Assembly: GCF_002078875.1 (NCBI RefSeq)
Contig: NC_034409.1
Span: 107,432,935-107,496,934 of the forward strand
Origin: Numida meleagris
Taxonomy: Eukaryota; Chordata; Aves; Galliformes; Numididae
Length of the DNA stretch: 64,000 nt
Direction of reading: 5' to 3'
Positions 1 to 25,400 of the stretch are shown one piece after another. Position numbers and translations under genes: made by a program. Below the pieces are notes generated by a model that was not told the DNA's origin, did not search any database, and was given only the letters and a program-made list of their open reading frames with translations. How positions within the stretch are numbered: position 1 is the stretch's first letter; each line of letters opens with the position of its first letter.

Positions 1-3000
1 TAATGAGAGCTGCCCTCACCTTCACCTGCTTTGGTGGGTCTCTGTACATATGCATGTGGTGTAGCTAATTATTTTCATTGTTCAGGAAGAAGAAAATCCA
101 GGGAAAAGAACAGGCATGTGGTTGTATCGCCTCTTTGAAAAGTTGCTTTATTTTCTACCAGTTCATTCCAACTGTAACATGGACTACCAGTAGAGCCCAC
201 CTCCTCATTGATCCTACCTCTCTTTGAATAAAGGAGAGATTGAAATGGCCATCTCTGTAACAAAACCCTTCACACAGTAAATGTTCTAAACCTCCACGTA
301 TCTTCGCCTGGGTTAGCACAAAGAAATATTTTAGTACTGTGATTAAAGTTATTTTTAAACCTCTGGCATTCTTATTGATGGTGTAGACTGGGGTAGGAAA
401 ATCCAGCCTTTTTGGAGTGACTCTTTTGTAACCACATTCTTCTTCTACCTAAGACACCATGGCAAGGGCCATGACAAATAAAGATATGCAGCTCTGAAAT
501 CTTGGGCATCCATCAGTGACAATCATTGACTTAGGGGATAATGTGGCTTCTTGTCTGGAAGACTTCTCCATGGTTTACATTGGGCTTCTCTATAATATAA
601 AGCAGAGCACAATGGATATTTACTGAGCACTATTTTATGGAAATAGAATGATTCAAAAGGATTTTATTGGGGTATTTTCAGAAATAAGAAATAACTAATC
701 TATGAGCTGAGAGCAATCCCCTCATTTCCAGACTGCTGACAATACCGTATATGAACCATACGGTGGCTGTGAAAGTGTAGTGAAAACAAAACAGTGAGTG
801 TTAAAACATGTCTGAAAACCTATTAGTTACTCAAGAGTTCAGCATACTTCATTTTAACTCTGTCACAGTTCTGTCAAGTTGAAATTTCTCATTTTATTCC
901 AACTTTTGTGTTAGATTTGCAATGGTACTTCCTTCTTGCTTCCAACATGATGTGCCTGGAATTGCACTGCAGTTCCTTTAGCCATGGAGAAGGGTACTGG
1001 TGCAGTGACCTTGGGGTGTAAAATGAGTGTCCTTGGAGCAGTGGGGAAGTTGCCAGTTCATGCTGGTTTACTGTTCACTCTCAATTTACACCCTATGTGT
1101 TGCAGTGAGAAAGCAGTTCTCATTTCACTGGTGCTTTCTTGCAGCTGTTAAGGGTGGCATCTGTGATACTGATACTGATTTAGAGGCAAACAAAACTGCC
1201 CCCAAAACCACATTTCAAGCAGATCAGCAGCATGTGATCAGCCGATAAGCTCGGTTTTGGCTGGTACTGAAAATCTCTGACAACATTATCTGTTATTCAG
1301 CCTACCTAGCCCCTGGAACTCCATTCTATTATTGATAACTTGCGACCCAGTTTTTTTTTACAAAGAAAAGTAACAAAATGACGAGGCATTTTTCAACATA
1401 ACAAGACATTGTTGTATTAAAATGGCTTGTAAAACAGGAAACCACAGCAGCACTTCAGCTCCTCTTTTCTTTAAGACTGTTCATTAATCTCGGAATTTTT
1501 CAGTAGCTCCAGTCTGTGTATTGCTCATTTCCGAGCCATCTACAGCAACAAAACACTAAAGAATTCCACTTTGGGGACTTTGCTCACATCCATGCAATAT
1601 AAGACTTGAATCCTGTGATATTTTTTCTAACAAGAGTTGAACATACTTGCCAAACGTGTGCCAAAACTGCCAGCTGCTTGCTTCCTGCTTGCATTATGGC
1701 TATAATGAAAGTGGCTGGTACCTGCAGAACAGAACTTGGACCTTATATGTGGAGATTTTCAGGAAAAAAAAAAAGTATTTCTGTAGCCTGATTCCTGGAA
1801 GGGAAGTATCAAAATAGTAGCAAGCAACCTGATCTGAAGTTCCTGTAGACTTGTACACGTGGTGCCTGTAAAATTTTATTGCAGCTTTCTGGATTATCAG
1901 TTTTAGCACTTCTTTGACGTGTGAAATTACTAGCTGGCAGTGAATGCACATGCCCATCAGCCAGTATAAAACTGCCTCTTCCATCCAAAAGAGGCTAAAT
2001 ATGCATCAGTTTTCCTTAAGTACAGTTACCAGTACCAAAAAGAAATGGTAAAAAAGGAGTCCATGAATGTACAGAGCTCAGAGCAGGTGTCCAGAAGAGC
2101 ACAGTACGTCCTTCTGTGGGGAGCATGGATGTCCAGAAGCCCAGTGAGCCGATATGCCCTTCAGGTCTGCAGCTCTTCTCTCTAGAAAGAAAAACCAATT
2201 ATGTATGTATTCTGCTTGTTTCCGTTTGAACCAAGGGCACCATAGTGTTGCTGGAGCCAGTTCTGCCATCTGAATGGTTGTGCTTGTTCTCCACAAAAAT
2301 ACACCACCTCCTCAAGAGATGGGATGCAATTCCCATCGCACACACTGTGAACCTGAGGAAATGCCATCATGTTCTCTCACCACTTGAGTTCACTGATTGC
2401 TAAACTCGCGTAGGCTGAGACAGGAGCAGAAGATTCAAAAAGAATTATGGTTATGGGGGATGGTGGAATATATTAGCAACAGTGGCAGAAACTGTGTGTG
2501 GGATAGTGCATATAGGGAGCTAAGTAAGATTTGAAGGGGTTTGTTTTGTTTCCTCTTAGATGTTCCACTGCTGCTTTCTTTCTCTTTTTTCTTTTTCCTG
2601 GGGTAGGAACCTTTCATGCCTATTCAGATGCATTAGCTGAACCATAGCAGTTCTCAGAAGGTAATGTATGTAGATCAATGGTAACTCCCATTTAGCACTA
2701 CAAACTTTGCTTCCTCCCCAAGTGATTCAAAATGGAGGCAAGAGATACTGTGCACAGTGTTGGATGAACACCTTGTTAAATGACTCCAACTAACTTTCAC
2801 TACCTAGAGGAAAGCAATAGAACACTTTCCCTTGTCGTCATGGGAGAGAGTCATTAGCAAAATATTTGCATGCTCCCAAAAATCTGCGAGGTAGAAGTGC
2901 TTACCTCAGGTTTTAGACCAAGAAATGGAAGATCAGAAAATGCAAATACCTCCTCTTTGATCATGCCTGGCATTAAATGAGAGGCCCTGAGAGCTGAGTT

Positions 3001-4219
3001 GTCACAATGTCAGTTTCCAGAAAGAAAGCATTTAAAGGGAGAGTTGATGACCAAATTCCTTATCTTGCTATTTTACATCTCTTAGATCAAAATGGATCCC
3101 TCTCCTAATCTCTTTGGTAAGCCCTAATTACAACAGTTAAGTTAGTGTGAAGAAAGTAAAGGAACTTCTGGAGGCATCAAATGAATCCCAATCCATGGTG
3201 AGCAATAGCAACTAAGAGCAGATCAGAACTGTGGTCTTGTTTTCAAAGGTGCATTATCTTTACTTTCTTTTGGTTTCTTTCAGAGTGCACTGAAAAGTTT
3301 TAGTGTTTCTGTGCTGCAACTGAAAGTCTTTTTGAGGAGGATGAATAAATGTTTAATCTGAAGGATGTCCCTGTGAAAAACTTGTTAGCATCTAGCTAAG
3401 CAAATATTTAACTGTATTTTTCCCCTCTTGATTAATTCACCATGTCTGACATCTTCATCTGAAATGTCTCCATTTATCTTGCATGTGCAAAATGCCAGCC
3501 ATTTCTGGAACCTATGGTTAGATGTGGGGGAAACACAGTGAAGAAGATACTGGAGCGAAAGGAGGGGAAGAATACCAGAGGTCTGAAAGCTTTGGGCATG
3601 TTATCCTGTCTTCTCTAGCTTTGTTGAGTGGCAGATGGGCATGTGATAGCGTAAACTTTTGTATGTAATACAGACTGTGAAAACAGCATGTGTCATACAG
3701 TATGCAGACAGAGCTGAGCTAAAACTGCACGCATACTCTTATTTTGGGAATTTCCTCATCTGGAAGTGCTTGACATTGGCACTTCAGATTGTGGAGGAAG
3801 TCTAGCTTGTTTCACAGGCAAGATGAGGCAGGAGTGATTCCATCACATGGCACCTTGGCAGCACAGGCAGGTGTCAGGGCTGGGAGTCATGCTGCTGCTG
3901 CTGGCACAACACCACTGCTATTCATTCGTTCATTCATTAATTTGTTCATTCATTCATTCCAGCAAATTGGTCATTCCAGCAAACTGGGTGCTGGAATAGC
4001 AGCACTGGTGCCTCTGTCTCTGAGGACCAGACTAGAGCAGGAGGGGATGTACTCTTTGGTGCTTGGGGTGGTTTTGTCTTGGTAGGAGAATGACACGTGT
4101 ATAGATACCTACCTGTGAGCTGTGACTCACCCAGGTAGGTGAAGGCGGCTGCAGCATCCCCTCACTTCCTTGCCTCTGCTCTCCTCTCCTTCCAGCCACC
4201 TTCTCTCCCCACTCCCCAG
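1..4219. other. Gene-free 3' flank of TMPRSS3
   Basis: No recognisable exon, RNA gene or coherent protein was found on either strand. The open frames are short, lack domain motifs and look like chance frames. The only clear structure is a tetranucleotide repeat near 3.93 kb. In mammals the trefoil-factor genes lie on this side of TMPRSS3, but no trefoil cysteine pattern was seen here. Confidence 0.6.
3919..3960. repeat. (ATTC)n tetranucleotide microsatellite
   Basis: An imperfect tandem run of ATTC/TTCA units lies in non-coding DNA downstream of TMPRSS3. It is a simple sequence repeat that may vary in length between individuals. Confidence 0.8.
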
Positions 4220-4225
4220 TTTATT
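4220..4225 (-). terminator. Candidate polyadenylation signal of TMPRSS3
   Basis: TTTATT on the plus strand reads AATAAA on the minus strand. It lies about 10 nt beyond the stop codon of the last TMPRSS3 exon as modelled. That gives an unusually short 3' UTR, so it may not be the main signal. Confidence 0.4.
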
Positions 4226-4234
4226 TCTCCCCAC

Positions 4235-16950
<12,716 letters not shown>

Positions 16951-17499
16951 AGTTAAAAGCAAAACTGTTTTCTCTCTTCATTATCAAAAGAAGCCAAAAG
17001 GAAGTCCTGAGGTTGCTAAGCCAGCCTGCTCTGAGAGGTTTCCCGAGCTGCCCCAGGCCTCCTGTTCAGCCACTGGTCACAGGCAGCCTTCTGGAGGCAG
17101 CTCTGAAATCCAACCTGGGGACAGGTATCAGGTAGCCCCGGATGGCATGGCTACGGAAAGGGGAAGATAAAAATTCAGCACACGTTTTAATCATCCTAAG
17201 AGCGTAAAGTAATATTGCTGTATTCGCAAACCTTTCTGTAACCTTCCAGGCAGATAAATACCACAGAAGTTAAACCACATGGGCTCATGCTTGCTCATCT
17301 TCTATCAAAAATTGTGCAGCAGAGGAGTCTGCCTACAGCCCTGAGTGGCAGCAGGCAGAGGCCCAGGTGTTTCTTTGTGTTGTCAAACAGGGCCCTTGGA
17401 CGATGCTTCTCCTCCTTCACTTCCTTACCCTTTGCTGTGTGCTCATAGAAAACAGCACATTTAAACAGGGGTTCTGGGAAAAAAAAAACAAACACATAT

Positions 17500-17949
17500 G
17501 ATGATCAGAGGGCTGGAGCACCTCCCCTACGAAGACAGGCTGAGGGAGCTGGGCTTGTTCAGTCTGGAGAAGAGAAGGCGGCAGAGTGACCTCATTGCAG
17601 CCTTCCAGTACCTAAAGGGAGCTTACAAACAGGAGAGGAGTCAACTCTTTACAAGGGTAGGTAATGGCAGGACAAAGGGAAATGGTTTTAAGTTGAAGGA
17701 GGGAAGATTTAGGTTGGATACCAGGGGGAAGTTCTTTGCTATGAGAGTTGTGAGGTGCTGGAATATTTTGCCCAGAGAGGTTGTGGATGCCCCGTCCCTG
17801 GAGGTGTTCAAGGCCAGGTTGGATGGGGCCCTGGGCAGCCTGGTCTAGTATTAGATATGGAGGCTGGCAGCCCTGCCTGAAGCAGGGGGGTTGGAGCTTG
17901 ATGATCCTTGAGGTCCCTTCCAACCCAAGCCATTCTATGATTCTATGAT
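17500..17949 (+). mobile_element. CR1 LINE 3' fragment
   Basis: About 450 nt in plus orientation. It starts at the GAGGGCTGGAGCACCTC block and ends with CCTTCCAACCCAAGCCATTC followed by the terminal repeats TATGATTCTATGATA. It is the least diverged plus-strand copy in the window and sits in the divergent promoter region. Confidence 0.95.
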
Positions 17950-19219
17950 ATGTTAATTATGGATAACTTCTATAATCAAGCACAAACTTTTAGGAATACT
18001 TTGCAAGCAGTAACTCATTGCTGAAAGCAGTGTGCCTGTACTGAGATTGTTGTATCAACTTATTTGCAGTCTAGGTTTAGAAAATGAAAATGTATGTTCA
18101 GCTTTGTAAAATACTCAGAAGTAGACCTAATTCAGCTTGCAGTTTTTCAGTAAGTAGAGAGACGTTGCTGAAGGGATGGTAGAGGGAAGAAGGAGGAAGA
18201 GAGATGAAGTAAAAGGTAATGGTAGTGTAGGTGAAACAAGACTCCTTAGAGACTGTGGAAGAAATTAGGGTTTTCCATGAAAACACTTCTCTGGATCTTC
18301 CTGCGGTGAGGGAACCCAATCAATCCCTTCACTGTGCAGGATGGAAGCTGGCACTTACAAAGGACAGCTCACAACATCATCTTCTTGTTCACTGCTTTCA
18401 TCCAGGCTGAGCCTTTTGGGTTGCACTAACACTCTCCTCACCAGGCTTCAGAGGCAAAGACTGGAAGAGGCAGCCCAGACTGCCGAGGTGTCCCAAGGGG
18501 GACTTCAGCCCTCACTAGGGCTTTTTTCATGAGACCAGCAACTCTAGAGACCCTTTCGTTCCCATCCTTTCTGGGTTGTGGTTGTACCCTCAGCAGGGAC
18601 AGTCTAGGCCAGGGAAAACTGCCTCTGCCATTTCGCCTGCACCGGCCACCCTGGGAGTCTCGGGGATGGGCCAGATCCACTTTTTGAAGTCTCCATTAGT
18701 GGGACAGCACTACCAAGAAGGACAGGCCTCACTGATCTGCCTCTCTGAACTGCTCCAAGCACAGATCCAGGGTACTGTGTCTAGATGGGATGCCTGGTTT
18801 GTCCTTGCACAGTTGGACAGCTGGTGAACTATGGCTGAGACCACAAGGGGATCCAAGTACAGCTGAAGCTGGAGAATATGAACATTGAGTACAAGAGGAA
18901 TGACTTCAGCCTACAAACTAACTTCCCATATGCTGCAGGATGTCCCCTCCCTCTCCAGCAGAAACTCAGATGGATTTCTTGGCTACCAGAAGAGAATTTA
19001 AAATGAAGAGCTGAGAGATCCTATCTCAGATCCTTCAGCAAGTCCACTCTGACTCTTACATTTTCCCTTGGACAATGTGACTTGTTCTACTAGGGCAGAT
19101 TGGAACAGCCTGCAGATACTTTTGCTTTTTTAACTACTTTAAAACAAAAACTCAAAGGTGCATATGTTACGAAAACAGGATGTCTGCTTTTGTCAGCGAA
19201 GATCACAAGAAGTTTGAGG

Positions 19220-19310
19220 TTTTTTTTTTTTATTTTAGCTGCCTCTTTCTCTTTCTCCCTCTCTCTCGTTTTCTTGTTCCCTCCCTCCTCCACCTTCTAA
19301 TTTCTGTCAG
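19220..19310 (+). promoter_or_regulatory. Pyrimidine tract ending in a strong 3' splice site before UBASH3A ATG
   Basis: A T-rich then CT-rich run, a CTAAT branch-like motif and TTTCTGTCAG end at 19310, 33 nt before the start codon. This looks like an intron acceptor, so the exon carrying the ATG probably begins at 19311 and the 5' UTR starts in an upstream exon. It could instead be a CT-rich promoter element. Confidence 0.45.
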
Positions 19311-19342
19311 CACCGAGCACAGCTAGAGGGAGAGAGGAGGAG

Positions 19343-19455
19343 ATGGCGGTGGCTGAGACACAGCTGTATGCGAAGGTGTCCAACAAACACAGGAGCAAAA
19401 GCCCCTCTGCACTCCTCGAGTCTCTACTGGCCAGAGGATTCCCAGCTCACATCGC
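19343..19455 (+). CDS. UBASH3A: UBASH3A exon 1
   Basis: Encodes [20 protein letters not shown] and the start of the UBA domain ([15 protein letters not shown]). Donor ATCGC|GTGAGT, phase 2. Confidence 0.96.
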
Positions 19456-22400
19456 GTGAGTAATGTTTTCAGCTGCTTTTATACAATGAGAGGTTTTTCT
19501 TTTATCTACTTGAGTGCGGACAGCTTGCATTTTCCGTCAAGAGGACGTGCCAATTCTTGGGGCTGATGTCTCCATAGGAGGAGCAGGACTGTCTCACTTT
19601 GAATACCTTGTAGTGCATTGTGTCTTGATCTTATTGCTAAAACAACTTTCTCTGTATCCATTTCAAAAAATATTCTGTATAACTGAAGGCACACACTCTT
19701 CCACACCCAGAGTTTGAGAGGCTTCACAATGAGTTGAGAAGTTGATACCTATTGTTCACTCTTGGGACATATCCTTTCATTTTTTTCTACGTACCGCTGT
19801 TATTACAAGGAGACTAAATGTGGATGCAGCTTCTATCCAAAGATTTTTTCAGGCCTCGCAAAAAAAAGCTCTTGCTGGGTTTTGTCACAATAGACTGTTC
19901 TAAAAGGGTGAGCTTTCCTTAACAAGATGCCACATGAGTCTGTCCCTTTTTCTTTCTGTCCTAAATATGAATCTTGTTTCAAAAACATGTCCTACCTGGA
20001 AAATGTCAGGCCCTGTCCTTGGCAGCTCCATATGAGGGAGGATGAACTGGTGGCAGCGCTTCCAGTTGAGTTAATAAAAAAGAAACTTGGTGGTAACTCC
20101 TCCCTCAGATATGACTCTGGTCAGAAAGAAAGGTTTGGAGGTTTTGCAGAGCATTGGCAAACTTCTGAAGGGAAAATCTGGACACTGTGGTGGCAGCCAG
20201 TTGTGCCATGGACTTACAACTGAAGAAAATAAGTCCTTTCATTAAAATGTCAAAGAAGTCCTCACATAAGTGTTTGAAAAAGGATGTCAGTACCTCTGTA
20301 ACCTCCATTTTGACTCTAGATTGAAAATTAAACAAGCTGATCAGGCTCCATTTTTAGGAACAGCTGGTGCTTGGCGAAGCATCTTTAGATGTGGTGCGCT
20401 CAGTTTAGAGGGAAGCTGTGGGTTCCTTATTCCTGGCTATGCCCAGTGGAATTTTAGCTGTGGAACTTAAAATCTGTCTTGTCATTTGTCTAGTAGATAG
20501 TATAAGTATGGTCATCCCAAAATAAGGACTATTTTTTATTCTGTATGTTATGTTCTTCAAATTGCCTTCAAAACATTTTGTTCGATGACTGACTTGGCTT
20601 TGTGTTTCCTAGGTCAAAATCGAGAAACAGTGAACAAAGTGCAATGCAGGTCAACATAAAATGGCAGAAAGTTCAAAAGCACTTCATTGATTTGTTTGTT
20701 TGTCCTTACAGACTTTAACACGTTGAAAATTTGGACTGCAGTTTATAAAACTTTTTAGTTGTTTCTGTAGTTCCTGGCTTCAAACATAAATTAAGTTCTG
20801 AAAAATTGCTCTTTTGTGACGTCTTGGCCTATGAAAAATAAGGCTCGTTGGAAATATTACAAAATTTTTCATAATGTAGGACCAGCATGCAAAAGCAACA
20901 TTTTCGGAAAGAACAAAACAAAAATACTTGAGGATAGAGCCTGCCAGCAGATGAACATAATGAATATCTCATGCTTGGAACTGAAATGTGATAGCTGTTT
21001 TCTGCTTTAGGGAAGAACCAGCTTATTCTCCCTGTAAATACACTACTTCTAATGCAAATTTTAAATGATTTATTCCTACTGTTTATCTGAAAGAATTAGG
21101 CATATACAGAATTTATCGTATGCATTATCTTTCAACCTCCACTGCTCATCTTGGAAGCACAGGATGTCTAATTACAGCCTAATGTTTTGCTAACGCTGAG
21201 GGCTGAGAAACCCTGCTAGAAAGCATCCTATTACCAACCTATGTGATGCGATGAAAGATGGAAACAGACACAGAGAGGAGCATGGGGGAGCAAGGAGACG
21301 ATGCTAAGTATCATGACAGGCCATGGCCTCAGGTCTCCAGTTGTCTAACTACTTTCATGATTGCACAGAGTCTATGTAAAGAAAAGCTGCCGTCAAGCTC
21401 TGCTTGTCTTTGGTGCTGTTTACAAAGAGCTTGTCTCCAAATGGGAGGAGCATCATGGCATAAAGTGATAAAACACTCACATTGAAGTGTAGCAGTAGGT
21501 GACAAAGGCTGGCAGTTCTAGCCAAGCAGCAGTAAACATTTACATTCCAGCAGGCTATGACAGGCAAAGCTGCATGGGGAGCACAACAACAACACAAGTT
21601 ATTCATGTTCGATGTGATAGAGAAGGGAGAGTCAGCAGAGAGGCAGAAAAAAAGGATGCGGGAATATTCAGTCACAGAGGAAACAGGCTCACTTTAGATC
21701 AGCTAGCTCGTGGTTTTGGGATTGATTTGGCCATGGTAGTCAATTTATTTTAGAGAGAAGAAAGACAGAAGGTAGAGCTTGAGTGGAAAGATTCGAGTTA
21801 GTCTTCAGCTGTGCTGATCCTCCACTAAGAAGCCAAGTATGGTTGCACATGCATATATGCACATTTCATTGTTTTTAACAAACCTGTATGTAGTTTCACA
21901 CTAGAAAGAAGAGAGAAGTCTGGGAAGAAGCAACTACAGCAAGATTGAGACTTGCTCCTTAATGCACTTATGGCACTCTAGTACAGGCTCAAGTGCCACG
22001 TGGATGGAGGGAGGATAAAAATGTGAGGATTAGGTTAAATAAATAGATGCCCTCAGGATACAGTAGTCAGAAAAGAGAACTTCAAGAAAGAAAGAAGGAT
22101 AAGCAGATGAGGAGTAACTTGGCAGTTTTTCTTCCATTTCTACCATCTCTCATTTCTCTTCATGTAACTTCTGAGAAGTTTACAGGTGGATTGCAGGGCT
22201 GGAAATGAGAAGTTCATGGGTGCAGGTGCTACTTAAACACTGGGAATCCTTAACCCTCCAAAAACTCAGCATTTAGTCACAAAGACTCAGTCACATATAG
22301 GATGTCAATTACATTTTGAAAGCTCTAGCAATTCTCCTCTCTCTGGTGACCAGTAATAGAACCTGTGGGAACTGCAACAAGGGCCAGGTTGGGGGTTAGG

Positions 22401-25400
22401 AAGAGTTCTTCACTAGAGGTTGGTGGGCATGGAACAGGCTCCCCAGGACAGTGGTCATAGCCCCAAGGTTCTGAAGTTCAAGAAGTGTCTGCACAACACT
22501 CTCAGGTGTAGGATTTGATTTTTGGGTGGTCCTGTCTGGAGCCAGGAGTTGTACTCGATGATCATTTTGCGTTCTTTCTAACTTGGGATATTCTATCATT
22601 CTATGAAAAGGAAATATGAATCAAATTTGACCCCAGAGAATGACAGTTGCATAAAAGGGAGAAAATTGAGATATTGTATATTATCTTGGAATTAATTTGT
22701 GGCTTAGGTCTGGCTCTCTGCTGAGGTATGTGAAATCCTCAATCCAGAGGTTCAAACCCGAATATAAGAATATTTTGCTTAGATTGTATATGTGGACTTG
22801 AATCTGGCACTTCAATCCGGGCTTCTCATTAATAAAAAAATTTTCCTATCAACTGAGCAAACCTTGTTCTTACAGTGTGTGGAGGGAGAACTAAACCAAC
22901 CCTAAGGAAATCTACTTAATCAGTAGGGGTTCTAAGCAAACATCTCCAAACATTCTGTGGATGTTCTGTGGAAAGGACAAGTTACTAGTCTTCAAGGAAT
23001 TAAAGACATGCAGTGGAGCAGACTGTCTGGAGGGCTTCAAGAACATTAATATTTACCAGGAATTATCTTGTTATTATAGGTCCTGTCTGTGCTGTAAGAT
23101 AGACTTGGTAGGCACAGCATGTCCATTCTTCTTTATTTTATTAAAGTCATAGAAAACAATTTTAATGTTTTCTGTTATCCTGATGAATCCACTTTGTTTT
23201 GTTTTGATTTTTTTTTCTAGGCAAAAAGCCTTGGTTGCCACTGGTCAAAAGTCAGTAGAAGATGCTGCAAAATGGTAAGCAGCTGTGATTTCTAAGGAGT
23301 GCTTTCACATTAATACTGACTGAAAACACTTGTTCACATGCTGATTCTGCTATTGAGTTTGAAGCTAGCTGCTTTTAAAGATGCTGCATCTGAATTAGGT
23401 TTGTTTGTTTGTTTGTTTTTCATTTTGGTTCATTCAGAGAAAGGAAAAATTGTATTTATACTAATTCTGGGAAGTAAGGTTATTTGCAGAAGGTCTGGGG
23501 TAAATCAAGAGCTGGGGAGCAAAGGGACTCCTGGGCAGAAGAAACTACTTTTACCACAGTGATGTCTCACAGGACTGGGGGACAAGCTGCTCTGGGCAGA
23601 CACTTGTCCCCAGTTTTAAGCCCCCTTCTTAATTATGGTCTTGGCTGCCAAGTGGCTGCTCACTGTAATGGGGCCAGGCAGGCACTCAGAGCTATGTCAG
23701 AGTAAATGTGCTCCCTGTCTCAGCACAGTGCTTGTGCCTCATGAGACCTCATGGTGCACACCCAGGGAGACCAAGCAAGGAAGAGTAGGTGGCTCACATG
23801 CTTTCTCTGTGGGATATGTTTTGATTTTAGGTTGCACTCTCACTGCAATGATCCCTCCTTGGATGACCCAATCCCCCAGGAGTATGCTCTTTATTTGTGC
23901 CCCACTGGCCACTTACATAACTGCCTGCAGGAGTTCTGGAAGGAGAGCAAGCGCCAGTGTGGGAAAAACAGAGCCCATGAGATTTTCCCTCACATCACAC
24001 TCTGCGACTTCTTCACGGTAAGGCACAAAAAATGTGCAAATGTCAGACAGTGACTACTGGTGGAACTGGACAACCTGGCAAGTCCCAGCCAACAGGCCTT
24101 TGCTGTGGTGCCATTGCTATAGAGAAGCTGCACAAAATCACTGCGTTAATCATACTATCATGTGAAACGGTGCTGCTGAGCATAATGAAGATACAAGCAT
24201 TTTTTTGCACTATATTGAATAGTGTGGTGCCTTGCAGCAACTTGTCACAATTATGCAAACTAAAAAACATTAATAACGAATGCCGTGCCCTTGAAAGCGT
24301 CAAGTTTACAGGCCTGACACTGGAAGAGCTGCCTGAATTGTAAACCTCACCTCACACACCTCAGCTCTGTTTCAGGTAGCATGTTTCTAGGGATGAATGC
24401 ACACCCTCTGGTGCTATTCTCTGTTCCTCAGCTGTCATCAGTAGATGACCTGGGTGCTTCCCATATAGGATGTGAGACTCGCTGACCTACTCCCACCTCT
24501 GCCTCCCACCCCAACCTCTCCCATTTCCTGACACTCTGCATCTCCTGTACCTGAATGGAGCAAATAGCTCTGCTAAGGAAAAAAACACAGTGTGGAACTG
24601 GAGCATCATTAATATCTGTGACTTTGGCTGGGTGGCACAAATTCCATCTTTTTCTATTTACTTCTTAAATTGCTTAACTGACACTTCTTGTGGAAGCATG
24701 GCTTCGTACAGTTCTTTAATTTGCTGTAATTAGAGTACAAAAGATTACAATTACAAGGATTCCGTATTAACTTTCCTATGTATGTTGCTCAGTTCTTGAA
24801 CTTTTTACCAGAGTGATTTCAATGAAGACTGTAGGATAATAAAAATTCTTACTTTGATTTGAAGAGAGAAGTCGTGATCCCTGCCTCAGTTCAGATTACT
24901 TCAGATGGTAAAATCTTTTGCTTTTTCTTCCTTCACTTAATGGTACAAGACCCCATCTCCTATTATACCATCAAGACACTGTGCCAATCAAGCTGTCCAG
25001 TATTTATGATTTTAATACCAGGAATTTCAGGCATGTTTGCAGGTGTGTTATCTTTCTCAGGAAGTAATGCCCATCTTGTTTTCAGGTGTAACTTTATGAG
25101 ACAGGCTGCCACAGTAGCTGTTGATCATGGGGAGTAAAGGACGCCCTTGCTCTGTTTTCTTTCAGTGTGAAGACCAGAAAGTGGAGTTACTGTATGACAT
25201 CTTAAAGCAAATCTGCAACAGCTTTGCACAGAGATTTCCGCCAACTATTTCCCTATCACTACACTCATCCACCAGCTACCTTGGTTTCTTTGTTGGTGAC
25301 AGCCACGCAAATATCCTCAAAGAGTTTGCTGTGGCCTTCTCTTCAGAGGCTTCAGCCCTGGCAGGTGGGATCAACATCAGAGGGAAAATGAATGGGCTGT

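Larger units (their letters stand above)
16951..19342. other. Divergent intergenic region between TMPRSS3 and UBASH3A
   Basis: About 2.4 kb between the two start codons, so both promoters and 5' UTRs must lie here. It holds one CR1 copy (17.5-17.95 kb) and a long pyrimidine tract next to UBASH3A. No clear TATA box or CpG island was seen. The rest, including 18.3-19.1 kb, has no recognisable gene or repeat. Confidence 0.6.

Noticed and set aside
3919..3960. Possible CRISPR-like tandem array
   Set aside because: It is a simple tetranucleotide repeat without spacers, in a vertebrate genome.
17498..17848. A 116-codon plus-strand open frame ([13 protein letters not shown] type)
   Set aside because: This is translated CR1 3' sequence. 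The same peptide style recurs in the other CR1 copies.
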